A DNA stretch of 36,351 nucleotides from assembly GCA_009760855.2 (NCBI GenBank), contig WPIO01000496.1, forward strand, positions 1 through 36,351, in the 5' to 3' direction. Position numbers and translations under genes: made by a program. The notes under the pieces are model-generated. The model saw only the letters and a list, made by a program, of their open reading frames with translations, was not told the DNA's origin and made no database searches. Of the stretch, positions 22,552-30,482 are shown in pieces. Source of the stretch: Cristatella mucedo (Eukaryota; Bryozoa; Phylactolaemata; Cristatellidae). Each line of letters begins with the position of its first letter. Positions within the stretch are counted from its first letter, which is position 1.

Positions 22552-22711
22552 GTACACCTTCCCCCTCCCCTCACGTCAATCGCCGAGGTAGAAATTTCTG
22601 TTGGTGATAAGCATGTGTTTTAATAATAATAATAATATGAATATCTTTGAATCCGTGCTGCAAGCTGTTGTGCCAAGTATCCACGGGTCTGTGCCGATGC
22701 CGTGCTGATAG

Positions 22712-22993
22712 CCTAGCCTGTGAAGCCACGCCCTGTTCCGGTTACCTTCGCCTGCCCGACCCGGAGGCCATGGAGCTTCCTGACTTCTTGCAGAGTATCG
22801 TGTGCAGGATTTTCCCCCCGAGCTCGGCAGGCTCCGCGCAGACCGCTGATGCGGCCTCTGTGCACCAGCTCGCCAGCGACAGCTCACAGCCTCCGGCCTC
22901 TGCGGCAGCTCGAAAGGTGTCTTCGTACAACTCGAGGATCGCCGTCAGCTCCGAGCTGCTGATCGAGCTGGCGCGAGGCGTCTACTTTGCCCT
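22712..22993 (+). CDS. FAM126: Hyccin exon with Ser/Ala-rich insertion: …NSRIAVSSELLIELARGVYFAL
   Basis: A 282-base exon from a weak acceptor (gctgatag) to donor GTGAGT, phase 2 at both ends. The 3' half reads NSRIAVSSELLIELARGVYF, matching human [20 protein letters not shown]. The 5' part (GYLRLPDPEAMEL) may correspond to human CGYPRQ. Between them lies an insertion of about 40 residues, SSAGSAQTADAASVHQLAS and more, rich in Ser, Ala, Gln and Pro and absent from the human protein. It would form a flexible loop between helices. The 5' boundary is uncertain because the frame is open further upstream to about 22647; the 3' boundary is firm, as it rejoins the next exon in phase. Confidence 0.82.
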
Positions 22994-23109
22994 GTGAGTG
23001 TTCCCCCCCCCCATATCTGGAATGCCGGCTGCGTGTCGGCAACGGCAGCAGCGGCAACTCTGTCTGCATGTGTCTACTTGCTGGAAAATGCTGCCCCCCT
23101 CTGCGCTAG

Positions 23110-23197
23110 GTTTAATTATGACCCAGCACTTGGACTGGACGCACTTCGGTGTTTGCACTTCAGAGCAAGTCGAGAGCTTCACGCCGATGCTATCATG
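23110..23197 (+). CDS. FAM126: Hyccin exon: FNYDPALGLDAL…ASRELHADAIM
   Basis: An 88-base exon after acceptor ctgcgctag, ending at donor GTGAGT. Joined in phase 2 with the previous exon it reads GVYFA-L-FNYDPALGLDALR, aligned with human GIYFAFYNGEWDLAQKAL, then FRASRELHADAIM for human YRAQLELYPEPLL. The junction restores a continuous family segment with no gap, which supports both exons. The intron between them is only 116 bases (22994-23109). Confidence 0.87.
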
Positions 23198-23220
23198 GTG
23201 AGTTCTTGAAGGTCAGCAAG

Positions 23221-23312
<92 letters not shown>

Positions 23313-23358
23313 CTCTCCTCTCTCTCTCTCTCTCTGTCTTCCTCTCTTTCTCTCTCTA
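23221..23358 (+). repeat. (CT)n microsatellite in a hyccin intron
   Basis: About 138 bases of CT with interruptions (tatctctct, cttctctcctctcc). It starts 23 bases after the donor of the previous exon. It is CT-rich on the coding strand, so it forms a very long pyrimidine tract in the pre-mRNA. Leu-Ser frames through it are artefacts of the repeat. Confidence 0.97.
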
Positions 23359-23854
23359 TCTTACTTACAATGTCTAATCTCTCGTATAGCGCGCCAGATT
23401 GGCACTGCTCTATCTCGCCTACCTCTTGCCGATCGCGCCCCACTCACTCGCCTCGGGGTTTCAGCCCACTACCAAGGAGCTCGAACTGCAATGTTCGAGT
23501 GCTTCAGCTAGCGCTAGCGTTCGAAAGGCTCTTCGCGGCCACTGCCAAGCTTGGCTCTGCTAGATGTTGGACGTTTGCCAGCGCCTGGCATTGCAGAGCT
23601 GCTTGCCTCCCTCACCTACCAGCCCGGCATTTAGCGCCAGCCAGCAGCCGCCCGGTCGATCCGGTCCAGTCTGGCCGTCCATCAGAGCGCCGTCTGCAGG
23701 CTCAGCTGGTGTCCAGCGACTGCAGCCTCGTTTCGACTCGCTCGTTGAGCTTTGCCAGTCGAGCTGACCTGATTATTGATCGCCGTTTCGGCAGCTGGCC
23801 GTTCATTCTGTTTCTCAATTGCTATGCTTGCTTATAAATTTCGTTGAACGTCAG

Positions 23855-23963
23855 CTGATCAGAGCCATGATCAACTCGGTCGAGAGCAGCCTCAGCAACG
23901 CAGCCGCGTCGGCGCTGCTTCGCCAAGGGCAGCACGGCCTGCGCGACGTCAGCTCGGCCATGA
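23855..23963 (+). CDS. FAM126: Hyccin exon: LIRAMINSVESSLS…RDVSSAM
   Basis: After acceptor ttgaacgtcag the frame reads LIRAMINSVESSLSNAA, following …HADAIM without a break and matching human LLVANAIKASLP. The rest, up to GLRDVSSAM, would correspond to the human stretch leading to VEITPTSS, which varies in the family. Start phase 0. The 3' boundary is the least certain: I place it at ATGA|GTGCGA because this makes a phase-1 junction with the conserved segment at 24016. The open frame itself runs to 24073. Confidence 0.72.
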
Positions 23964-24015
23964 GTGCGAGCCTCTTGCTAACGACCCGCTTTTGGCCTCA
24001 GCGGTGGAGGCGCAG

Positions 24016-24069
24016 GCACCAACAGAGAAGTCATCACCAACGCGTCGTTCCGCACTCAGAAACTTCCAG
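24016..24069 (+). CDS. FAM126: Hyccin exon: TNREVITNASFRTQKLP
   Basis: In the frame that gives TNREVITNASFRTQKLP, this short stretch matches the conserved human block S-R-I-S-R-N-A-V-T-S-M-S-I-R and the following basic residues. It ends at donor GTAGCA. The acceptor could be gaggcgcag (52-base intron) or ggcctcag at 24001 (38-base intron); the first keeps the conserved frame in phase with the donor chosen above. A branch-point-like TGCTAAC lies at about 23987. This block closes the folded domain of hyccin. Confidence 0.65.
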
Positions 24070-24574
24070 GTAGCAGCCGATGGCGACTGTCGAACCGTCA
24101 GTGCCGCAGGGAGCAGCTGCGCCGCGAAAAATTCCTCGTCAGTCTCTCTGCTCTGGGTGTGTGGGTGGGTGGGGCAGTTCGTGACTCACTGTTTGGCTTT
24201 TCTTCTTAGCAGCTGTCGGCGGCAGCTTAGCGCAGCGCTTCTGCGTTTGTGACGTGCAAAGAGCGATTGAGTGGTTTTTCACCTGCTGTCGCCTGAGGTC
24301 TTTTAGAGGGCTTTTTTATTTCTGAAATTTTATTTTATTTTTTTTTTTATTTCTATTTTTATTATTTAGTTATTTCTTATATTTTTCTGCAAATCATCTG
24401 CCGATAAAACCACGGTTTGTCTGGACATTTTCAAACAGTTCAATGACCAACTAAACCAGCGGAGAGAATATTCTACTTTTCTTTTTTTTTTTAACAAGAC
24501 GGGTCAGCGAGTGCCACACTTCCGCGACTAGCTGAACTGGGTTCATTAACTGTTTAGCAACCTGTGAGCTTCCG
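24070..24574. other. FAM126: Hyccin intron with T-rich tract
   Basis: No exon recognised. A T/A-rich block at about 24316-24385 and a T run near 24480 stand out, but no repeat family is evident. Confidence 0.45.
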
Positions 24575-24928
24575 CAAGCTTCAGCCTGCACTTGCCGCCC
24601 CCTGTGCGATTACATTCTGTGGGGCAAAATTTGAAGCAAATGTTGTACGTCAATAATTCTCTACATCTTGGATGAACTTGAGGAAAACATCGCCTACACT
24701 ATCTGCAGCATCAAGGGTGAAGATATTCAGGCAGTGTCAGCTAATATGCTTCACCTTGCTCAGAAGTGCTTAGGCTTGAAAGAGGGGGGGGTACCATTGC
24801 CAGCATCGGCCATCATGTGTGGTGTCAATAAAGCTTTGGAAAGACAATCTGCATGCTCGCTCGTCCGGCGTATCGTTGTTGGCATAGGGCTACTTTATCA
24901 TGGTCCCCCGTCTATAGCTGGAGAGTAA
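24575..24928 (+). pseudogene. Tc1/mariner-type transposase relic (C-terminal part)
   Basis: In one frame it reads LCDYILWGKI, stop (24632-24634), then ILYILDELEENIAYTICSI and continues to 24928. Mariner-type transposases carry, after the catalytic DDE/D region, a C-D-(Y/F)-(F/I)-L-W-G block followed about 20 residues later by L-(E/D)-(E/D)-L-(E/K)-x-N-I-(R)-x-x-I. Both blocks are present at the right spacing. The third catalytic acidic residue lies just before CD in this family and is not recognisable here; upstream sequence is lost. No terminal inverted repeats were found. It sits in the intron before the last hyccin ORF. Confidence 0.65.
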
Positions 24929-24954
24929 GCATCTCAATCGATTAAAAATGATAA

Positions 24955-25045
24955 ACCGTTTAGCCCAGTGGTTGAGGTACTCGCCTCGAACCAAGGTCAA
25001 AGTGAATTATTTGGTGATCGAGGTCGTGGCCTCGTGCCCCGTGAC
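24955..25045 (+). mobile_element. Possible tRNA-like SINE head, decayed
   Basis: TTTAGCCCAGTGGTTGAGG is a good Pol III A box, and gatcgaggtcgtggcctcg resembles the hairpin of the local SINEs, but no clear B box or body follows. Confidence 0.3.
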
Positions 25046-25753
25046 ATATGTGAAGCGTTTTAATTGCGATTAAGTTCTGTTATGGTGCTATACGAATGAA
25101 TTAGTTTTTTTATATTTATATTTTTTATTTTTTATATTGCTCACGATTGCAGTGCGCATGAGCACATCGAGAAATATTAACGTGGACACTCATCGTGTCG
25201 TGCCACTTAAACGCAACGTTGATTTGAGCGCTTGCCGTGGATTGCAGTAATTTTAAGCCTGCAGCTTACGTTTTCTTGTCTGTTCTTCAGTCATGCTTCT
25301 CACTTTAAAGCATCCTAATCCAAAGTGCACGCTGTTGTGAAGTGCAAGTACGCTACTCTTTGCTTAGTTTCTGAGTTGCTGTTTCTTGTTGTTTGCTGTT
25401 CTTTCGTCGAAACGCGGATTTGTCATCCTGAGAATTGAGCTCTTGCTTTATGCGAGCAGATACGATCGTGTTAATGAATAACTTTCAGATAGCTGTGATA
25501 GTAACCGTACGAATGCTGAGTCCCTATGCCGTTGGGGTACTTTGCCAAAGAGGACAGACACTATATCAGCTCCGTCGCCAATCTTACCTTGCACTACTGT
25601 TTTCCGGCTCCAAGTGTCTGGCTGTGAAAGTCTCTCGTAAAGTTGTGCCACCGCCATTGCCTCTCGCGGCGTAAACAAATGACGTTCTGCCGTCAACTCG
25701 AGTCAGCCTGATTCGTGATGCTACTGTGACGGCTGCGGTAGCGAGCTGTCGCG
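25046..25753. other. Noncoding stretch before the last ORF
   Basis: A/T-rich at 25100-25140, otherwise unremarkable. Overlapping open frames near 25435-25700 on both strands have no recognisable product. The acceptor for the next exon should lie near its end; tgcggtag (25741) or the following gcgag (25745) are candidates, neither with a strong pyrimidine tract. Confidence 0.35.
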
Positions 25754-26689
25754 ATGAGCGTCCTCGATGCCGTTGCAGACGACATTGGCGTCGAGCCACA
25801 GCAGCAGCAGCAGCAGCTTACCTCCGCCACCGGTACGCTGCCGGAGATGACTCCGCTGTCGGAGAAGAAGGCGCTCGGCCTCAGCGGCCTGAAGCTCGGA
25901 CCGATCAAGTCGGCGCTGAAGAAGAAGGTGGAGCGGTCTGTCTCGGCTCGCAAGGACGACGCAGCAGCAGCCGCCAGGAAGGATGAGAAGGACTCCTCGG
26001 TGGCGGCGGCTGCTGCTGCTGTGGGCGGCTTCAAGGACGGCAGGGAGAAGACCGATGGAGTGCGCACACCGAAGAAGGCTCGCGCAGCGACGGCGGCTGC
26101 CAAGGCGGTCGCCGACGGCGAGCGCCCCGCAGAGGCAGGCAGCGGAAGCAGTGCTGCTGCCGCAGCCACCCATCAGCCACCTCAGTCCAGCAGCAGCCGC
26201 AGCAGTCCGATGCCGTCCGTCGCCGCGAGCAGCCGGCCGGGCAGTGGCAGCAGCACCGTCATCGTGACAGTGCTGCCACCGCCACCGGACGGGGGCCCAG
26301 ATTCTGACGACGACAGCAGAGACGACGACGACGAGGGCGTCGGCAGAAGAGCGAAAGCGATTTCGGCAGCATCGGAGCGCCTCGGCAGAGCAGGTGGCAA
26401 GCCGCTCACCCTCGACGGTGTGCACGTGTCGTGGGATGACGAGGACGAGCAGTGGGCGCTGCCGTCCGAAGAGCCGCCTCTGCCGCGAGGCGGCGGCGCC
26501 GCAGGCCAGCCGGTGCGAAGCATGCCCGGCGGTCCTGCCACCGCCTTCCTCACTGGTGGCAGCGTAGGCTTCGACAGCGACGCGACGAAGGGCACAGCGG
26601 TCGATGGCTCGGCAGAAGCAGCGGCGGCGGCGGCGACAGGGGCGCTCGACCCGGTCAGGGTCTCGTACCGAAGTTCGTCTCAAGTGTGA
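25754..26689 (+). CDS. FAM126: Probable hyccin C-terminal tail exon (disordered, 311 aa ORF)
   Basis: Long CpG-rich open frame with stop TGA, the longest in the window that is not a simple repeat. The protein starts MSVLDAVADDIGVEPQ, then Q6, a Lys-rich segment (LGPIKSALKKKVERSVS, about residues 50-67), Ala runs, Ser/Pro-rich stretches, the block VIVTVLPPPPDGG, an acidic run (DSDDDSRDDDDEG) and an acidic-aromatic patch VSWDDEDEQW near residue 230. It ends YRSSSQV. There are no domain motifs or membrane segments. Hyccins have a folded N-terminal half and a long disordered tail, and human HYCC2 as I recall also ends in SQV, so position, strand and composition fit. In-frame TAG at 25739 means it is either an exon starting after that point or a separate gene starting at this ATG. 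Confidence 0.6.
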   Translation: MSVLDAVADDIGVEPQQQQQQLTSATGTLPEMTPLSEKKALGLSGLKLGPIKSALKKKVERSVSARKDDAAAAARKDEKDSSVAAAAAAVGGFKDGREKTDGVRTPKKARAATAAAKAVADGERPAEAGSGSSAAAAATHQPPQSSSSRSSPMPSVAASSRPGSGSSTVIVTVLPPPPDGGPDSDDDSRDDDDEGVGRRAKAISAASERLGRAGGKPLTLDGVHVSWDDEDEQWALPSEEPPLPRGGGAAGQPVRSMPGGPATAFLTGGSVGFDSDATKGTAVDGSAEAAAAAATGALDPVRVSYRSSSQV

Positions 26690-27393
26690 GAGCCAGCCGC
26701 CGCCACTGTGGCAGCTGCGGCCCCGGCGAGCTGGAGGCGGCGACGTGACACGTGACTGCAGTCGCCTCTGCGATCGCCCCTCCAGCTCTGCTGCCGCCGC
26801 TGCTGCTGCTGCTGCAGCAGCAGAGCTGAGCTGGGGGGGAGGGGTCGTGCTGCTAGCTGGCTCCGCTTCCCCCTCGCTCTGAACGCTTGGTGGAGCGCTG
26901 GAGTGCTGTTCGGCGCTTGCTGCTCCCACTTCCTCGATCACTTTTCACTCCCAAATCCCTCGACTCGGATGATCGTGCTGCCGCCAGTGGGGCTGCCCGG
27001 CACTTCCTGACACGCCCACACCGAGTGACGAGGCTGCTCCTCCCCCCATTGATTGGTGCATATTTTTTTGCCGGCTCCCTCGTCTCCACTCGTTGTCTTC
27101 TTCTGCCGTCGCTCGAGCCAGCCAGCACAGCAGAAGCCGTGCGCTCGTAGGCTGACTGGAGGGCTGGCGGCGGCGCTGCCAGCCCCCCCCCCCGGCGTCT
27201 TTGCCCCTGCAACCGCAACCTCCAGGCCTTCCAGCCGTTTGGTCGGCCGGAGGTTCTGCACGCTAGCCCACAATTGTCAGTAGTCGAGCTGCTGTTGGTG
27301 TTGCTTGAGTTCAGTCGCAGTCGCTGGCCAGGCCCGGCCGTGTTTTCCCGGCGCCGTGCCACTGCTGCCTGGTAGTCGCTTCTTGTCGTTGGT

Positions 27394-27483
<90 letters not shown>

Positions 27484-28110
27484 GCTCTATGCAACGCATG
27501 TGCCTTGCAGGGCTGAGATTAAAAGAGTAAGCAGTCGCTGAGTGAGATCAGCTTGAGCTTGCTGGTCAGCTTTAACCATGTATGAGCAGTTGCTAAGCAA
27601 CGAGACATTGCCCAGTAGGAAGGCAAAACCTCAGTAAAAGAAAATATTCAGATAATACTAACGCTTGTAAGACATTTATAAAGTGCCCTCGGGCTGTAGA
27701 CGCCACGGCAACCTCGGGCCAATAGACAGCTTCCTGCTTTGACCCGACGCTCGATAGCTATTAGGCCTCATAATGTCACTTACATTGTTACTCAGCTCAC
27801 GGACGGTGTGCAGGCTCGGCCGACATTAGGATTCGTGAGCCAGTCTGACCGAGCTCGATCGCCTCGAGAGACTGATTCGGCTTAATATTCAGCCGTCAAA
27901 ATCTGCCACGGGCACATTGCTCATAGCAGACTGTTCATGGTCTCCAATGTGTGTTTATATTTACTTTAGATTACCATGCTTTTAGTTATCGCTTCCATTT
28001 AGAGTTTCTTTCTAATAACTAAATACTAAACCCTAAACCTTTAGACCAAAACTCTCAACCCACAAAACCCCGCCTATTAGCTGAGCTAATGCGGCGTCGG
28101 TTGTACAAGC
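26690..28110. other. 3' flank of the hyccin gene
   Basis: G/C-rich to about 27360, with the CT tract at 27395-27480, then A/T-richer. ATTAAA at 27518-27523 is the first poly(A)-signal variant I see after the stop; the first AATAAA is at about 28613. Long minus-strand frames across 25721-27362 are shadows of CpG-rich, stop-poor sequence. A short ctaaaccctaaacc near 28025 resembles a telomere repeat but is not repeated. Confidence 0.4.
27395..27480 (+). repeat. (CT)n microsatellite
   Basis: 86 uninterrupted bases of CT, unlike the other, interrupted CT tracts in the window. Confidence 0.98.
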
Positions 28111-28222
28111 AACCGTGTAAGTCTGCTATGGCGCGGTGCTCAGAGGAGGCTGTTTAACATGGCCGCCGACGACCGCGTTGAACAGCCTGCTGTGAGCGCT
28201 AGGTCCACAGCAGACTTACGCG
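28111..28222. repeat. Imperfect inverted repeat (fold-back of about 50 b arms)
   Basis: The left arm cgtgtaagtctgctatgg … aggctgtttaacatgg is the imperfect reverse complement of the right arm aacagcctgctgtgagcgct … ccacagcagacttacgcg. The loop, ccgccgacgaccgcg, is G/C-rich. It may be a small fold-back element. The words gtgtaagtctgct and ggctgtttaa also resemble SINE-derived text. Confidence 0.6.
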
Positions 28223-28766
28223 TCTGTGAGATCGGCGAATTTCTCATGCCGCTGGCCAGGCTGATGAGCATAGCTTACTGCGCGAAAGTCGCCGAGCGAG
28301 CGCCGGGAGAAATGGAACGCGAGAAAGGGAACACGACGCTACGCGAGACTGCACAGCACTAGGGGGCGGCGTCCCACCCCCCTACAAAGTCACCTGGGCC
28401 TCCGCCGTCGGTAGTCCGCTAATGCAATGACACCGACATTCCGCCGCCGCCGTACAGAGGCCGACCTGCAAATCTGGCTGGCGTAGGAACGTCCGCCAGC
28501 CCTGCACACTACAAAATTGACCGACCAGCTTGCATGAAACGGGTAACAAGCTTCGTGTTGACGCAGAAAGAAAATTCCGGGCGGCTCACTTTTAGTCGGC
28601 TCTCAATTGCATGAATAAACATACGTGCACATAAATAAAAATAATGTGCACATACAGAGAGGTTTCCTAATGTATTACTGTGCAGTGACAAAAGCTAGCG
28701 AAACCTTATCTGACCAGTCGTTCAGCGAACGCGCTACCTGCGCTGCTATATGGCAATTGCATACAT

Positions 28767-28961
28767 TTACGTGGCCGTGGAACTAATAACTCCAAGAATC
28801 GGTTCTTGTAATGCTATCAAAGTGCGAGGAAAAATCTCTGGGACAGAAGGTCCATATCTCCCGTTGTAGAAGCCGTAGCAGTCGAAAGCGAACGTTTCCT
28901 GTGGCTGCGGTAAAACGATTGACGTTGAGTATGTAAATGTCAGCTGATCTAGTGACCACAT
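28767..28961 (-). CDS. Unrecognised small ORF or exon, minus strand
   Basis: 64 codons with a balanced, non-repetitive composition: FAFDCYGFYNGRYGPSVPE and then IFPRTLIALQEPILGVI. On the minus strand a CAG (ctagatcag) lies near the start and the ORF closes at TAA within gccacgtaaatg, which also resembles a donor, so it could be an internal exon. I recognise no family. It could equally be a transposon remnant, as it borders a SINE fragment. Confidence 0.25.
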   Translation of the reverse strand: MWSLDQLTFTYSTSIVLPQPQETFAFDCYGFYNGRYGPSVPEIFPRTLIALQEPILGVISSTAT

Positions 28962-29065
28962 CTCTACAGCGGAGCCTTGGTGGCTATCGCCTCGCTTGCA
29001 GCAACCAAGGCTCCGCTGTCACCAAGCACTGTCCGCTGCAGGATTCGAATACATAATCGGGTCAT
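28962..29065 (-). mobile_element. SINE remnant with internal 16-base inverted repeat
   Basis: On the minus strand it has a B-box-like ATTCGAATCCTGCAG, then gcaagcgaggcgatagcc and aaggctccgctg, matching the body of family A. The word acagcggagccttggt (28966-28981) is perfectly complementary to accaaggctccgctgt (29004-29019). Confidence 0.5.
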
Positions 29066-29493
29066 AACCGAATAATTCGAATACATAACAGAATACGTAA
29101 CCGGGGCCATGAGCGGCAGTAAGCGGCTATGAGCTAAGACCCAAGTGCTTCGCATCGGTCCGTATGCTCCGTCCGAAACTGCGTGTGTGCTGAAGGCGGG
29201 GCCGACGCAAGGTTCCTACTGCAACTGCTGCCGCCACTATCTTCGCGGTTTCCTTCGATGATGCGCAGCTGTACATGCCGAAGTTTGTACAATTGGACGA
29301 TTTACAACCTGTCTGCGGTGGAAATGTCCGACGGAAGCGCGGCACATAAGCTTCGCTTCAAGATCCGGAAGATGACGCCTGCAAATAACAAACACTTACG
29401 TGAGCAAAAACTCGGTGCTGAAAATAGTAAGAGCAGCTTTCAATGGCGGGCGCTTTGAGATTGAACGGTAGAGCTTGGTCAACTCAAAAACAC

Positions 29494-29496
<3 letters not shown>

Positions 29497-29563
<67 letters not shown>

Positions 29564-29590
29564 TCTCTCTCTCTCTCCTCTCTCTCTCCC

Positions 29591-29638
<48 letters not shown>

Positions 29639-29771
29639 CTCCCTCTCTCCATCTCTCCCTCTCTCTCTCTCTCCCTCTCCTCTCTCTCTCTCTCCCCTCC
29701 TCTTCTCTCTCCCTCTCCTCTCTCCCCCCTCTCCCTCTCTCCCTCCCTCTCTCTCCTCTCTCTCTCTCTCT

Positions 29772-29802
<31 letters not shown>

Positions 29803-29829
29803 CTCTCCCTCTCTCTCTCTCCTCTCTCT
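29497..29829 (+). repeat. Long (CT)n / CCT-rich tract
   Basis: About 330 bases of CT with many ccctct and cctctc interruptions, as expected for an old expanded dinucleotide tract. The Leu-Ser frames spanning it (29443-29969) are not genes. Confidence 0.97.
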
Positions 29830-29958
29830 TTATATCTTCTCTCTATTTCTTCAGCTCACTTTGTCTCAGTGAAGAATTCCTTGCTGTGGTATTGGGCAGG
29901 GCTGCAATCGAAAAACTTCCCACGCACACATGCATTGACGTCTCATCTTCTTTAGACG

Positions 29959-30144
29959 GTGAGCCGTGATGGCACAATAAGTAAGGCGGTTGCTTTCACG
30001 ACCTTGGTCACGAGGTCGTGGGTTCGATTCCTGCAGTGGGCGATTCTTTATCGCCACTGCAAGCGGTGGTGATAGCCGTAAAGGCTCTTCTGTCGCTATA
30101 CACAAAGAGGCTGTTTAATCAGCTAGAATTTATTTATTTATTTA
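29959..30144 (+). mobile_element. tRNA-derived SINE, family A, best-preserved copy
   Basis: GTGAGCCGTGATGGCACAAT head, hairpin acgacctt…gaggtcgt, perfect B box GGGTTCGATTCCTGC, GGCGATTCTTTATCGCCACT, core GCGGTGGTGATAGCCGTAAA, GGCTCTTCTGTCGCTATACA, ggctgtttaatcagctag and a (TTTA)n tail. This is the copy I used as reference for the others. Its tail ends 28 bases before a putative LTR start. Confidence 0.9.
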
Positions 30145-30172
30145 GGCCCCATTCAGATGGGACTTTTAGAGG

Positions 30173-30464
30173 TGTTGCATGTGCCTGTTGCTTCTCGGCC
30201 ACTACTGTATGCCCCACCTGCAGCAGATGTTTGAGCAATTGACTCTTGGTGCAGCCTTTGATGTAAGCATGTGGCCCACCACAGTGGCTCACCACAAATG
30301 CACTCCCTTATCTGTGGCGAGTCAGCCCCTAGCTCGTATACGTACCCCCTTAGGGAATAAAGATTTCAGTCTCGTCCCCCCCCCTCACGTTCGCCCGCTC
30401 GTGTCTTCGTGTCTCCGTGAGACTCCACTAGCACTGCTGCCGCCGGAGACACAGTACCGTAACA
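30173..30464 (+). mobile_element. 5' LTR of a Ty3/gypsy-type retrotransposon
   Basis: Begins TGTTGCATG and ends GTAACA, so the termini are the inverted pair TGTT…AACA. It has a poly(A) signal AATAAA at 30356-30361, about 100 bases before its end, and is followed after two bases by a primer-binding site. A diverged second copy lies at 33155-33429. The ends are inferred from these signals, not from a sequence comparison of intact LTRs. Confidence 0.7.
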
Positions 30465-30466
30465 AT

Positions 30467-30482
30467 TGGTAGCAGAGAATGG
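30467..30482 (+). promoter_or_regulatory. Retrotransposon primer-binding site (initiator tRNA-Met)
   Basis: TGGTAGCAGAGAATGG differs at one base from the complement of the 3' end of animal initiator tRNA-Met (TGGTAGCAGAGGATGG as I recall it). Its position right after the LTR end is where minus-strand DNA synthesis is primed. Confidence 0.75.

Noticed and set aside
25721-26941. 406-codon minus-strand open frame opposite the last hyccin ORF
   Set aside because: The region is CpG-rich and stop-poor on both strands. This frame is Arg/Ser-rich with no motif, while the plus-strand frame has structured composition and the right position and strand for the hyccin tail.
26853-27362. 169-codon minus-strand open frame
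   Set aside because: Arg/Ser-rich shadow of G/C-rich sequence with no recognisable domain.
28018-28045. Telomere-like ctaaaccctaaacc
   Set aside because: Only two units and no array; the TTTAGGG type is not usual for animals, so chance is the simplest explanation.
29190-29348. Frame with FAVSFDDAQLYMPKFVQLDD resembling a reverse-transcriptase FxDD box
   Set aside because: The flanking residues do not continue as an RT palm in either direction, the frame is only about 50 codons, and no LINE end is near, so the DD match is probably chance.
29443-29969. Leu-Ser-rich open frames of 160-170 codons
   Set aside because: They are the translated CT tract; no start context, splice sites or conserved residues support a gene.
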